From the NCBI GenBank assembly GCA_900074885.1, contig FJUW01000063.1, positions 1 to 64,000 of the forward strand: a stretch of 64,000 nucleotides of DNA, written 5' to 3'. The translations under genes were made by a program, and so were the position numbers. A model generated the notes under the pieces. The model saw nothing but the letters and a program-made list of their open reading frames with translations. It made no database searches and was not told the DNA's origin. The DNA is from Rhynchosporium graminicola (lineage: Eukaryota > Ascomycota > Leotiomycetes > Helotiales > Ploettnerulaceae). Positions 34,527-47,099 of the stretch are shown here, in pieces (the stretch's first letter is position 1; each line of letters begins with the position of its first letter).

Positions 34527-37500
34527 ATCCGAGTGGAAAGTGATAGTGATGAGTATTCAAAGCTCCAGTTCGAGTGCTGCTTTGCTTCTAGAGCGCTGGA
34601 GATTGTGATGTATTGTTGAAGCGTGGTAGTTCCTTCCCTACCCTTTCGCTCATGTGGTTCAAATCCACTTTCGGGTCCGAGATGCTCTTGAGGTTGGTTC
34701 AATCATTGGACCATTCGAATCCGAAGTGTAGTTGGTGTAGGGGAGACTGATCGGAAGTGCAACTACGTGCAGCAGATATATACAATATCTGTAAATCGTA
34801 ATGGTAATGGTAAGATCAATCGAGGAAACCAAATAACAAACAAAAGTCGTAATAAGTCCTGTATGTAGGTAGCTGACAATCAAGATATAGTATCCTCGGA
34901 TGAATGACGGTAAAACTTCTTTCTTTTGGATTGGAAAATAAATACTTATAAGTAAGTAGTAGACAGGCTAAGATATCTAAGCAACAAGCCACAACAACCA
35001 CCACCACCACCCCCCTCAAAGCGAGGATCCCTCATTCCTTAAGTACAGCATCACACACCTCAGTATTCGACGCACTCTCGAGGACTCTGCATGTGTTCGC
35101 GCTGGCTTGCACGGCAAAAACGCCTGGTCACGTGGGATTCCGTGATCCCTTGTGCATATTCGCAATTGATATCGCGGCGGTGTTTGGAAATGCGAGGTAT
35201 GTACGGACTGGACTGGACTGGACTGCATCGTGCAGGCGGCATGGCTAGCAGCTTGGGGGGCCTGCAGCTGCAGCGGAGTGGGTTCTTACTGTGCTGTCGC
35301 TGTGCTGTGATGCTGGCTGGGGGCAATGGTTCGGGTCCGTACCCGCTGCGGACCTTTCTTTGGGGTTGGGTTGGGTTGGGTTGTTATGGGCGTTGTGGAT
35401 ATACTTATACTTATACTTATATATAGTGCGATGGTGATGTATTCATTCATTCGCATGGAAGAAGAAGGGAGGAAGCTCGGGGAGGAGAAACCGATAGATA
35501 GATAGATATCTGAGGTGCAGTCGATCGAGATCGCTCGAAAAGGGCCATGCGACGATGTATATATCTCATGATGAGTGAGGTATGTACTTTTTACTGAATG
35601 AATACATGAGGCTTTCTTTATGGGCACTAAACCTAATCAGGCTATATTATTCATTCTAATCAATATATGGATGGCATTACATTATTTCATCAAGCATTGG
35701 GGGAGAGAGGATTTGGGAGAGGATTGGGAGAGACTTGGAGAAGTTTCCTTCCGGATGGATGAGAGCCGACTGTGAACTTGACTGACTGAGCCTTGACTTG
35801 CCCCAAGCCTCATACATGCTTGCTGATCTTGGATCTACAATCTAGAGCCCGATTGATTCTTTGTCTTTGCATAGATGGCCTAGACCTACGGTAGATCTTT
35901 CCTTGGCTTACTGGAGCTTGAAGTCCCTTGCTTTCCATATAGATACTTCTATCCATATCCACTAAACCTGGCCTCGAAGCCTAACTTTCAAATTTGGGTT
36001 GGGAACAGACGGGAGGTTGGATGTATGAGGGAGTAAGTACATAATGAAATGACCTTCGGGCTCGTCTGGAGCCTGTGATCATTAACAGGCGGACCAGGAC
36101 GCCTCAACTTTATTGATATGATCAAGCATCAAGATAAGCTCCAAAAAGCCCATACAATAACAAAGGTATCCCATACTACCAAGGGAAACACAAGATACCT
36201 CGATCCAAGACCTTTCATACCATTCTAACTTGCAGCCCAACTCCCTAGACCCAGAACCCAGATCCCAGCACCGCGAAACTTCGTCTTCAAGCCCCCATCT
36301 CACTCTCCTGGTCCTCTATCGCGAGCAGCTGGCTCTCAGCCCGTAGCTCAAACAAGTGCCTGAGATCTGGTTCTACTTCTGCTATCGCGAGTTGGTGTTG
36401 CTGATACTGCATTTCGTCAAAGTTGAGATCAAAATCTGAGCTGAGCGTACAGTTGAGATCGAAGATTGCAACGGGTGACTAACAACTGACTGAGGAGTCA
36501 AAGGGGACGAAAATACGATGTTGAAGCTGGTGATGGAGGGTGGTAGCCATCGAGTAATTTGTTAATCGGTACTTTTCGGGACTACTCTTTACGGAGTGGA
36601 TGATAGAAGAGGTACCTCTGATGTGCCTGCGCTAGGTTGGTGTAGTCAGCGGTCACCGTCTGAGGTTCAAAGCGTGCCGTAGTGGCGTGCTGATATGTTT
36701 GTCTGAATAATAACACCGATGTCAAGTCCACACTTTGGGAGAAATTGAGAAAGGGATTGCAGTGTGCATCTCTTCTACTTCTATTCAAGCTTAGCTCCTC
36801 AATTTCCTTCTCTTAATCAAGCCAGCAAATGGTTTCTAGATTGCAGTGTGCATCTCTTCTACACATATTCAAGCTCAGCTCCTCACTTTCTCAATCAAGC
36901 CAGCAAATGGTTGCTAGAACAGATGATCATACGAATAGCATCTCATAAACTTCCTCCTTTACCAACTATCTCGCCAGTTCCAGACCCGTGAGGACCGTGA
37001 TGATATCCTTAAAATTCACAAGAAGCTAGAGGTCATTACCCACCAAAGTGTGCCCCAGAGTCCAGGATTTTGAGAAAGCACTGTGCTGCACGCTGCAGAT
37101 GTCAAAGCGGGGATTATGCTTGAGTGGATAGGTTGAGACGTCCCCGTCTGGAGTACAACGTCTGCAGGTTGAAGGCTCTTCTGTGCAATTGTCTGCTTGG
37201 GTGAAAAGGAACATGGTCTTACTTATAAAGTCTGGTTGTCTGTTAGGTGGCCGAAACTGTACGATTGTGATGGTTCTGCATACGAAAGACGGAGGTAGGT
37301 TCAGGATGTCGCTATTACTACGACAGAGCAGACGATGTATTACTATATCCAAACACTTCTTCCAGCATGTATTTGTCAAACATAACACTCTTTCTGATGT
37401 AGTATGACCACTATCCATCACCTCACTCCCAAAGCATACTTTAGTCACCATGCTGAACGGCGTAGAATCACGGGTTCCCCCAAGCTGCGTGTCCCCCATC

Positions 37501-37657
37501 CAAAAGCTATGTACAGGCCGCGATCGAGGTCCAGATTTGGGCCTAGATGCATGAACCGCCACGTAGGTGGGACCGTAGGACTTCAACCTGCCTCGGCTGG
37601 CTTGTTGACTTCATTTCTTCTACTCTGCTGAAGTCCATGAGGTATCGAATCGAATCA
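34527..37657. other. Intergenic region with simple repeats
   Basis: About 3.1 kb without a supported gene. Simple repeats: GGACT x4 at 35208-35224, GGGTT x4 at 35363-35382, ACTTAT repeats at 35402-35420, GATA x4 at 35494-35509. A minus-strand frame at 37586-37026 (186 codons) has no recognisable domain and starts at a plain ATG; I do not call it. The tandem duplication at 36755 is listed separately. Confidence 0.5.
36755..36918. repeat. Tandem duplication of ~82 bp
   Basis: Unit 1 (36755-36838) and unit 2 (36839-36918) share GATTGCAGTGTGCATCTCTT at the start and AATCAAGCCAGCAAATGGTT near the end, with a few substitutions and small indels. A recent local duplication in intergenic DNA. Confidence 0.88.
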
Positions 37658-37995
37658 TGTTGATTGCGTAGCGGCCGAGAGAGTTCACTTCGGCTGAGGA
37701 CGCTATTGAAAAGGCCGAATCCGATTTGCTTTACGTCGATTTTGTTGTATTTGAATTCGATGGAGGTTTAATTTCTATGGAAGGAAGTAGCTATATATAT
37801 AGGTATCTGTACAGTAATCCAAGTAATCCAAGTACGTACCTTACGTACTATCGACGGTACTTCCGGTACTTCCGGTACTAGCAAATTAGTTGAGTACGCT
37901 ATTCAACTCCGGTACTTCCGGTACCTTCAGGACGTTGAATACGCTACTCCGTACCATAATCTGTACTGTACTACTAGTACTACCTATACTCAACA
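37658..37995 (-). repeat. 3' LTR of outer Copia element
   Basis: Bounded by TGTTGA at 37658 and TCAACA ending at 37995, a perfect 6-bp inverted terminal repeat; the minus strand shows a purine tract (AGTAAGGGGGC) just ahead of it. Inside is a TATA-like TATATATATAG near 37790 and about 14 GTAC tetranucleotides in 190 bp. TG and CA are not depleted, unlike the rest of the element. The putative target duplication AATCA (37653-37657) cannot be checked because the other end is outside the window. Confidence 0.8.
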
Positions 37996-40546
37996 GCCCC
38001 CTTACTTCATACTATAGAACCCTATAAAACTACCGCCTATAGCCCTAGCTACTACTTCCCTAGGAAGTTACGAATACACCTCTTAAAAGCTATATTCGGT
38101 AGAGGTTTTATTAGTATATTAGCTATTATCTCTGTAGTATTTAGATATTTAATACTAATTATACCCTAATTTACTAGTTATCTGATATAATAGTATCTGA
38201 CCTTAATATACTTCGACTTTACATGAGCTATAGGGTCCTTTGTAAGCGCAATACAGGCGGTATTATCGCTGTAAATAGGTACTAACAGACCTATAGATAG
38301 GTATTGCGTATACCCTAATTCGATCAGAAGTCCTCTGATCCATATCTCTACTTTACAAGCTTCTATAGCTGCTATATACTCTGATTAACTAGTAGAGAAT
38401 ACTATAGACCTCTGCTTAGTACTGGACTATATAACTAGTCTATTATTCAAGGTAAATATACACCCTGAAGTCGATAATCGATCTTCTAGGTCTCCGACGT
38501 AGTCGGCATCGCAGAAACCTTGTAATTTAACTCCCGGAGAGTCAGATTCACCCCCTAATTTAAGCTTCTAATTCTTAGTACCCTTGATATACCTCATAGT
38601 ACGGGTCTATGAATTCCGGTGCCGTATCGCCGGATTACTGCAAAATCTTGATAATTGCCTAATAGAGTACGATATATCAAACCTCGTACCACGTGCTAAC
38701 TATATAGTAGTACTAATAGCGCTCTAGTACTCTGATTAATTAGTTAACTCCTCTCCTAGTTCTGAAGCTGTATAGGCGTTTCGATCGGAATCAGGTATAT
38801 TAACTATACTCGCTTCCTGAAGTCGGAACCTTTCTAGTATACTATTTATATAGACCTCCTAGTCTAACTATAGTATACGCCTCTTTCTGTCTCTAGTAAC
38901 TCTTATACTAAGAATTACCTATACTTCTCTAAGATCTTTGATCTCCTATAGAGCTCTAATAGCGTCTATAGTACTCTATACTTTCTAGAGATCTTTTCTA
39001 ATAACTAGTATATTATTAATATAGAGGAGTATAATCTCTCCTCTCTCCTTATTAATAAATATGCTAGATTCATTGAAAATAGGTTCAAAACCTAGTGTTT
39101 TTAACCTCCTGCAGCCGGTAATATACTACTCTCTTCCAGACTATTTCAGCCTGTATAAGGCTGATAAGAGTAGTAGTACTTGCTAGTTTATAATTCTAAT
39201 AGCTTTTCGGAGAGCCTTAGTAGGTCTTATATAGACCTTAGTATATAGTTCAGCCCTTGGATAGGCTGAAACTACGTCATATTAATAGCATTCCAGGTAC
39301 TCTTGCGCTACTATAGCTAGTACTATACGTAAGCTTTCCATCTTTAAGGTAAGGCTAAAGGTTTCTAGGTAATCTTCATGTAACCTCTGGCTAAACCCTT
39401 GAGCTATAAGTCTAGCCTTGAATCGATCAATAAGACTAGAAGGTATTAATTTAACTATAAATACTATACGGTAACCTATAGTTCTTTAACCTTTAGGTAA
39501 ATCGACTACCTTCTAGGTATTAAGAGACTATAGCTTAGCTACTTTAGTAGTAATTGCCTCCTCTTAGTGTAACTTATTCTTACTAGCTAGGGCTTCTGCT
39601 TCGGTAGTTAGTACTATAACAGAACCTTCTGAGGTGATATAGGCTCCCTGAGCTGTATAATCACTCTGATTAAAGTAGTCTTCTTTGATAGATTCTTAGA
39701 CCTTTACTATAAGGTCTTCTTAGAGGGTAAGAGCTTTTATAGCTTTCCAAGTACTAGTACGAACCCTAGCTGACCTTCTAGGAACTATTAGAATAGAGTC
39801 TAATTCAGACTCTTCTTTAGCTCCCTCTTCTTCTTCTGCTTCTAATACTATATCACGAGTACGATCTTCTTCAGCTCCCTCTTCTTCTTCTGCTTCTAAT
39901 ACTGTATCACGAGTATGATCTTCTTTAGCTCTTGTATTTATAATAATTATATTACTATTAATCTCCTAATCTTCTAGAGTATTAGAAGGGTATTCAGGGC
40001 TTCCGGCCCCCTGACCCTTTCTACTCTCCTCCGGTAGCTAGAGTAGTAGTTTCCCTATATAAATAGGTAGTTGAACCCTATCCTATTTATCCTAGGGTAA
40101 TACTAGGTCTCCAATTTGCTTATTTTCTCCCTAGTTCTACTATAGCTTCTTATCCTTATAGAAGACCGGACTAGAAGACTTAATAATCTTCTTACTTCTT
40201 AGATTATAGAATTTCTACTACTCTATAGTATTCTTATATCTAATAAATATAACTAGTATTCCAGTAGGTTCTAGTTTACTTGCTCTATGCTCCTTTAGTA
40301 CGTGTATATAAGCTATATAACCCTATACCCTTAAATGCTTTATAGACGGTATTTTACTTATCTAAGCTTCTATAGGAGTCTTTCCCTCCGGCCCTATAGA
40401 GGTCCGGTTGCGTGTATACGCATAAGTACAAGCTACTTTAGCCCAGAAGATCAAGAGTAGTTAAGCCTCTATAAGCATAGCACGTATCAGGGTAATTAAG
40501 GTTCTATTTAACTTTTCTAATACTCCGACTTACTACTAAGAGTATA
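37996..40546 (-). pseudogene. Outer Copia: integrase C-half, RT, RNase H remnants
   Basis: Minus-strand remnants in order: integrase C-terminal part (LNRTL, RAMLIEA, FWAKVACTYAYTRNR and KTPIEAW near 40300-40540), the Copia linker (SIKHLRVYGYIAYIHVLK), RT with a catalytic site altered to YINN around 39005-39035 (YVDD in the family), and RNase H (GFCDADYVGD, DRLSTSGC near 38440-38530). Many TAG/TAA stops. The integrase is continued at 46113-46431 on the far side of the inner Copia. Confidence 0.85.
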
Positions 40547-40723
40547 TGTCGCAAGGTTACGTTGATCTTCAGAGTAAGGCATAGAGTAGTTGAATGATGT
40601 TGGTTGCATTGCAGTACTAATTACTATAGAGAGCCGACAGAAGATATTATCTAGGAATATCCGCACGGACTATGCACGTGACTATATCACCTGATCTATG
40701 CCAAGACCCATATCCTCGCAACA
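40547..40723 (-). repeat. Inner Copia 3' LTR
   Basis: 177 bp, TGTCGCAAGG to CTCGCAACA on the plus strand (TG...CA). A polypurine tract, read on the minus strand as CTACAGAGGGGTG, adjoins it at 40724-40736. Confidence 0.9.
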
Positions 40724-41249
40724 CACCCCTCTGTAGAGATACTATAAAGTCGGTAACTTCTACAGGTACAAGTGATCCAATTTCTTCTGTAATTAGTCGA
40801 TTTATACTATCGTATACGTACGTATAGTGACACCCCTGGAGACTAGAACCATGCCTCGATATCACGTGAACTAGATAAACCCCAAGTTCCGTAATTCCTT
40901 CAAGATAGTCTGCCTTCCCGATTAATATCTACACCCCTTATTCTAGGTGTAAAACAGTTATATTCAGTATTACTATAAAGGCCTTGAGGTCTTATAAGCT
41001 AAGTAGTTTAGTAAAACCGTCTGCCGCGTTCTCTTTTAAGGGTATATACCAAGGGTCTAAATGACCTCTAGCAACCTCCTAGCGAAAGTAGTAGAATTTG
41101 ATATCGATATGCTTAGTATATTAGTATAATTCAGGGTTCTCCGATAGAGATAAAGCTCCCTGATTATCGCACTGTATCTCTATACTCCTAGAGTCTGGCT
41201 TATTATAGCCTAGCTCCTTCAGTACTTAGCGTATCCATAAAGCTTCTCT

Positions 41250-44216
41250 AGTAAAGGCGCATATAGCTATATACTCTGCTTCCGTAGAGGCAAGAGTTAT
41301 AGTAGTCTATCGCTTTGAAATAGCTGAGAAAACACCTCCTGTAAGGAAGAAACAGACTCCGGTATATAACACTCTATTAATTCGGTTACCGGCCTAATCA
41401 GAGTCGCAGAAACCTCTTCATTTCATCTTCTCTCTATTAGTAACGTCTCCTCTGTAAGTCGTAGTATAATACTTCGTACCTTATAAGTACGCAAGTACTC
41501 TCTTAGCGCTCGTAAGGTATTAAAGTAATAGATTTATTAGAAATTATAATAGTATAGAGCAGTAGTATAGTATATCCTAGCGAGTATAAGCTAGGTACTA
41601 TAAACTACCGTAAAGCTATTAATATAGCTTAATTTCTTATAGAGTAGCTACTCCTTTGAATTTAACTATAGAAACCTCTGAACCAGTAGTAAAGGGCGTA
41701 TCAGCGCTCTTACAGTTAGTTATTCCAAATCGATCTAATATCTTATCGATATACGTATCTTAGCAAAGAGAAATCGTCTTCTTCTCTCTATCATGTATAA
41801 TTCTAACGCTAAGGAAGTATTTAGCTAGTCCAGCTAGTAGAATATCGAATATAGTAAGAATCTTCTTCTTAAGCTCTTCAAGAGCTATTCTAGCCTTTAA
41901 GATAACTAGAAAATTATCGACATAAGTAACGATAATTATTCTAGTTTCTCAGTTAATATATACGCAATTATCAGTTTATAAAGGTATAAAGTCGATAATA
42001 CCGAACTCCTTACGTAAGGTCTCTTACTAGAGACGTAGAGACTACTTCAGACCGTACAGAGCCTTTAGCAAGAGTATACATTCATCGTCTATAAGTCTAC
42101 GCCCAAATTATCTATAAAATAGCAGTAATTTAATATATATCTAGGTATTAGCTTCACTATATAAGAATACCGTTACTATATCAAACTATTCGACTTCTAA
42201 GTCGTACTCCGCCGCAACTACTAAGCTTATCTTCTAAGTAGAAGATTTACAGACTCCGGCATACATCTGATCGTAATCGTAACTAAATCGTTACGTATAA
42301 CCTTAGACTATAAATCTAACCTTATATTTATCGATTTTGCCGTCCATATCTCTCTTAGTCTTGAAAACTAGATAAGAACCTAGTACTCTGCACCCTTTTA
42401 GTATATTAGAGCGACTTATAGTCTTCTAAGTCGACTTCTCTTCAAGAGATCGATACTCCTTAATTATAGCCTTCTTCTATTCTGGCTAATTAGCTCTCTT
42501 TATAGCCTGATCTAAAGTAGTCGGATTATCTAAGAATAGAGACTCTTCTTAAGCCGTATAAAAAGCGAGTCGATACTAACTAGTACTCTCTATCTCTTCT
42601 TCTAATAGAGAGATAGTATAGGAGTAGCTGTTATTTAGTTCCGGTATTACCTCAGGCGACGGATTATTACGGCCAGATCGTATAGCCCTAGGAATATACT
42701 CCGGCATATAGTTCTTAGATCCAGGAGGCCTACTACGCTTCTTTTATATAGTAACTTGCTCCGGGATATCGACTTCTAGTGCTAGAACTTCGTCCGTAAC
42801 TATAGACTCGGCATCTTCCGTACTATTGATTTCGACTTCGGAATCCTCGTCTTAGCTTATGATACCTGTATTAAGAGTAATACCGGTAACTTCGGCGTTA
42901 TCGGTAACTTCAGCGTCCTGATTTTAGCTTAAATTATCGATAGATTCACCCCTAGTTTAAGGTACTATTATAGCGTCTTATTCGTGAGGTTCTATAACTA
43001 AACAATCTTTATTAAATCGTAGATAAGAGGTACGAACTACCTTTCTATTAACTAGGTATCTATAGATATTATAACTTTCAAATCCTACTAGAATACCCTT
43101 TTCAGCTCTAGGAGCTACCTTATAGCTCTGGACTCTCTTCTCCTTATTAATTAGTATAAAGATAAGATATCCTAATATATAGAGATACTTAATAGAGGGA
43201 GTATAGTTCACCCCTAGCTTAATATCGTCCCAGAAGCACTTAAAAGGAGTCTTCCTTTCTACTCTTAAAGTAGAAGTAAAGTTAGCGATATATATATAGG
43301 CGAGTAGAATCTCCGGCCATATATAGTCAGGTATATTCTGATCTACTATAACTATACGTACCTTCTCGATAATTGTACGTATAGAGCGTTTAGCTCTTCC
43401 ATCTTACTCTAGAGTATACGGAGTAGACTCCTCTAGTAGTATTCTAAGGTAATTAGTAAGCTCCTTTATCTGAGAGGGAGAGTACTCCTTACCACCGTCA
43501 TATCTCTACACCTTAATTTTATAGTAATACTATATTTCAGCTAACTTAATTAGCTTTTAATTAGCTAGGTATATATCCGACTTCTTAGCGTAAGTAAAGG
43601 CCCACTTTCTAGTCGAATAAGCGCACGAGAAGATAGAAGCGTAAGAGTAACTATTTAGAGCCTTAGGTTTAAGGTATACTATATCTATATGGATTTTATC
43701 TATTAATCTAGTAAGTCGTATACGTGCCGATACCTTATTAACCTTCTGAATAAGTCGGCCTTTCTCATATGGTATGCAAAGGCGAGTTCTACTAGTCTTA
43801 AGCTCTATAAACTTCATACTAGTAACTATAGATTAAGTGCGTTATACTACGTTAAAGCTAGCGTAACACATATGTCTGTACTAAAGCTCTATATCGACTG
43901 TAGCTTACTCTACTACTGCAGGTAAGCTTAAACCCGGAAGGCTAGCGTACCCTGCGCCGGAGGTCTCTTCTTCAATAATAAATAGATTCTCATTAATTAT
44001 ATAGATCTCCTTCTCCTTAGATATATAGAGAACAGAACTGCGTAAATAACCTCCTAACTTATTCAATTTAGAACCGGAGTATAGGCAGACTAGAGACTGC
44101 GGGATATATAGTATATTATAGCACTCTAATATACGCACTATACCGTCGGTCTTTATCGCCTTAATTATATAACTTCCAATCCCGGTAAGGCGTAACAGCC
44201 TATTAACAGTAAGCAT
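41250..44216 (-). pseudogene. Inner Copia pol remnants
   Basis: Minus strand. 44216-43905: pre-integrase region with ECYNILYIPQSL. 43817-43557: integrase core with HIDIVYLK. 43211-42978: linker PRAEKGILVGFESYNIYRYL, the Copia motif before RT. RT catalytic site reads YVDN at about 41905-41925 (YVDD in the family). RNase H: GFCDSD, NRVLYTGVCFFLTGG and SAISKR around 41290-41420. Internal stops are TAG and TAA. Confidence 0.85.
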
Positions 44217-45935
44217 GCACTATAAATCGTCTCTTAGCGTATATAAAGTAAATTTAGAAAGGTCATTAGATATATGCTCCGTAGCGCCGGTATCGAAGAG
44301 CTATCGTGACTTATTATAATAAGAGAACATAGCTATAGAAGCCGTAATAATAGGGAAACATAGTAAAAGGGCTGCGCCGAAGATACTATCATCGTCGGAA
44401 TCGTTATCCTTCTTCTTTCTACTACTAGTCTTCTTCTTATTAGTCTTATTAGTCTTATTCTCTCCCTCCTTCTTCTTTAGCTATTCGGCATGCGGGATCC
44501 ACTTCTTTCCAGACTTCTCCTCAAACTCCTTCTTCTTCTGTTTATTAATAATAAAACAGTTCTCTAGAGTATACTTTAGCGACGTCTATTTATAGTACTT
44601 ATAAGTCGGCCTAGTATCCTTACTAGCCGGCTTAGTAGCTCCTCCGCCGCTTCCTTTCTTAAGTATAGACTTATTAAAATATAGAGCTTAACCTGCTATC
44701 TTTCCGGTAGAGTTACTCGCTCTTACCTCGTTAGTAATATCTTCGATCAAACTAACCAAAGTCACTCCTGATTTAGCCTTCTCGGTCGTATCTGGGTTAT
44801 TACTAGAAGAAACTCTTAAGAGAGAACGTTATCTTTCAGCCTATATAGGCTACTTCTCTGAAACTACGGCAATAAATATAATTAGATACTATACTAGAGG
44901 TAGAGCTATTATTAAAGTCTCTAATTTAATAATCGAGAGCTTAAAAGCGATAATAAACTTCTCTAAGGAGTTGAAATCGTTATACTAGAGCTTAATATAA
45001 TCTTATATAGAATTATAAACTAGTATATTACTACCTCCTTCGTACTACGCCTATAAGGCCTCCCACATATCTAATACGGTAGTTTTACTAGTTATATACG
45101 CGAGAGGTCCGGCCTTGCAATTCAGCGTAATTACTAGCTTCATTTAACTCTCTCCAGACTCCTAATCTTACTACTTCTTAAGGGCTTTATCATCGACCTC
45201 GTTATCCTATTCGTCTACCTCTTTAGGCACGTAGTCACGAGATTTAACGTTAAGAAACTTACTAATTCTATTAGTTTTAGTAATATTCAGTACCTTATCT
45301 CTCTATTCCGTATAGTTCTCTCCTCCCTTAAGCTTATAGCTGTCTGCTAAGTTCAAAGACGTAGAGCTACTTATCTTCTTACGTTTATACGGCTCTTCTA
45401 GCGTAGTCGCAGTAATAAGTTCCGATTCCGGGTCTTCCGGATCCTCTGGATAGTCCTAGGACGTCGAATTAGCGTCTGTAAGAGGTAAATCGGGTATATT
45501 TTGAGTCCTAGGGACTTGGGTAGTAGCTTCCAGCGCTAGCGCGGAAAACTCTACACCTCGAGATGCGATAATTTCGGAATCGTCGACTTTGACTATTATA
45601 CGAGTACGAGTATTAAGTACTATATAGCTTATTTATAGTATCTCTTCAATAGAGCTAGAGTTATCGGAGTACACTTCTTCGACTTCTTCCAATAAGGGTA
45701 GCGTAGATGCAATAGCTAAAGAACTCTCTCTACTAGTACTCTGCGCGACTGTATTTACTATAGAAAGACGCGCTAGTTTAACTGACTATACGCGTATACT
45801 ATACCTTAATCGGAAGCTCGTAACTTGAATCTCTACCCTTAGTACTAAGAAATAGTTCGACGCTTACTATTAAGAATCATAGTACTACTGCTTCTTTAAG
45901 TACTACTCTACTTCTGGCTATCGGGGCTTATAACT

Positions 45936-46112
45936 TATCGCAAGGTTACGTTAATCTTCAGAGTAAGGCATAGAGTAGTTGAATGATATTAGTTGCATTG
46001 CAGTACTAATTACTATAGAGAGCCGACAGAAGATATTATCTAGGAATATCCGCACGGACTATGCACGTGACTATATCACCTGATCCATGCCAAGACCCAT
46101 ATCCTCGCAGTA
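45936..46112 (-). repeat. Inner Copia 5' LTR
   Basis: 177 bp, matching the LTR at 40547-40723 except for a few G/A and C/T changes; its terminal TG and CA have become TA at both ends, as expected of RIP. Confidence 0.9.
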
Positions 46113-46431
46113 GTATACTATAGTAAACTCAAACTATACTGCTCTAAATTTAACTTCCTATATAGCTCTTAAAGCTCGGAATTCAGGAGTATTATCTAGC
46201 CTAATAGAGAGTAGTTTCTCAGTACTCTCTGCTTCTACTTCTAACTTCTATTTAGTCAGAATTTCGTCGATATCTCTCCGGTACCTAAATAGCGTCTAAA
46301 TACGTCGAGTCGCCTTATCAGTTATTATAAGTATTATAGTATCTCCCTTAAGGCTAGGAGTACTAATTAGTCCCTACTAGTCGATATAAACCCTTCTAAG
46401 GATTCTATTAGTTCTTTCTAGATAAGTTCTA
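46113..46431 (-). pseudogene. Outer Copia integrase N-half fragment
   Basis: Minus strand reads GLISTPSLKGDTIILITDKATRR... and continues with LDNTPEFRALRAI, matching the Copia integrase catalytic core around its first and second Asp. It is bounded left by the inner Copia TSD and right by the first Gypsy TSD TTCTA (46427-46431). Confidence 0.82.
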
Positions 46432-46699
46432 TATGATAACAGCTCACCTGAAGGTCACATGAGAAGAAGGATAGATACTAGGGCCTAAGTTCATAGGCAT
46501 CCCAGTAGAACTAGTATCCGACTCGGTATAGTATCAGACTAGTACTAGTATATATATATAAGGTGCCTTATACTCTATCTCTCTTCTTCTTCATTCCTTA
46601 TCTTTTTATTTCCTTTATAGTAGACTATATAAGATCACTCTTAGCTTCCTTACTTATTTATTCTTACTTATATACCGCTTTAAGTCTTATATTATTATA
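46432..46699 (+). repeat. Gypsy 1 5' LTR
   Basis: 268 bp. The least mutated copies of this LTR show inverted ends TGTAACGAC / GTCGTTACA (seen at 55612 and 63725); here they are RIP-altered. Contains a TATATATATA box about 125 bp in. Confidence 0.9.
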
Positions 46700-47099
46700 T
46701 TAAATAAAAAGATTAAGATAGCCGGAGATAACTTACTATAATATCTTACTACTAAGTTAGTTATTTAATAATTACTCGTATATAGCTAAGATACTAGAGA
46801 TCTCTCGGATAGCTATAAATCAGGGTTTAATTCAGCTTATTATAAATAGTATAATAAAGGAGGTCTTCGCTAACGCTTCTTTAATAACCCTCTTAGTATA
46901 AAGGAATTATAGATAGATTTTAAAGAAAGTATAATAAATACCCCGGAACTTCAATTTCTATATATCGCCGCTGAAATAGCCCTAATATACTCCTTTTTAA
47001 GCTACTATTATAGCTCCTAACTAATAAACTAGAGACTCTTCTAGTTCTAGGGGACTTTAACGCGATCCCCCTTACTCTACCTCTGAACCTAATCTATTA

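Larger units (their letters stand above)
40547..46112 (-). mobile_element. Inner Copia LTR retrotransposon, complete, TSD GTATA
   Basis: 5566 bp with two 177-bp LTRs (40547-40723 and 45936-46112) and a 5-bp target duplication GTATA at 40542-40546 and 46113-46117. It lies inside the integrase region of the outer Copia. On the minus strand the order is gag (about 44500-45900), pre-integrase (44216-43905), integrase (about 43820-43300), RT and RNase H (about 42900-41250): a full Ty1/copia layout. Every coding part has stops; only fragments up to 103 codons stay open. The two LTRs differ at a handful of sites, all transitions, so the insertion is fairly young or the copies were RIP-mutated alike. 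Confidence 0.92.

Noticed and set aside
34645..34690. GTGGTTCAAATCCAC, a tRNA T-arm-like hairpin
   Set aside because: It has a B-box-like core and a 4-bp stem, but no A box, anticodon arm or acceptor stem could be found at tRNA spacing on either side.
37026..37586. 186-codon minus-strand frame near the left border of the Copia nest
   Set aside because: No domain, no splice context and no recognised similarity; composition is like the surrounding intergenic DNA, and the opposite strand has competing frames.
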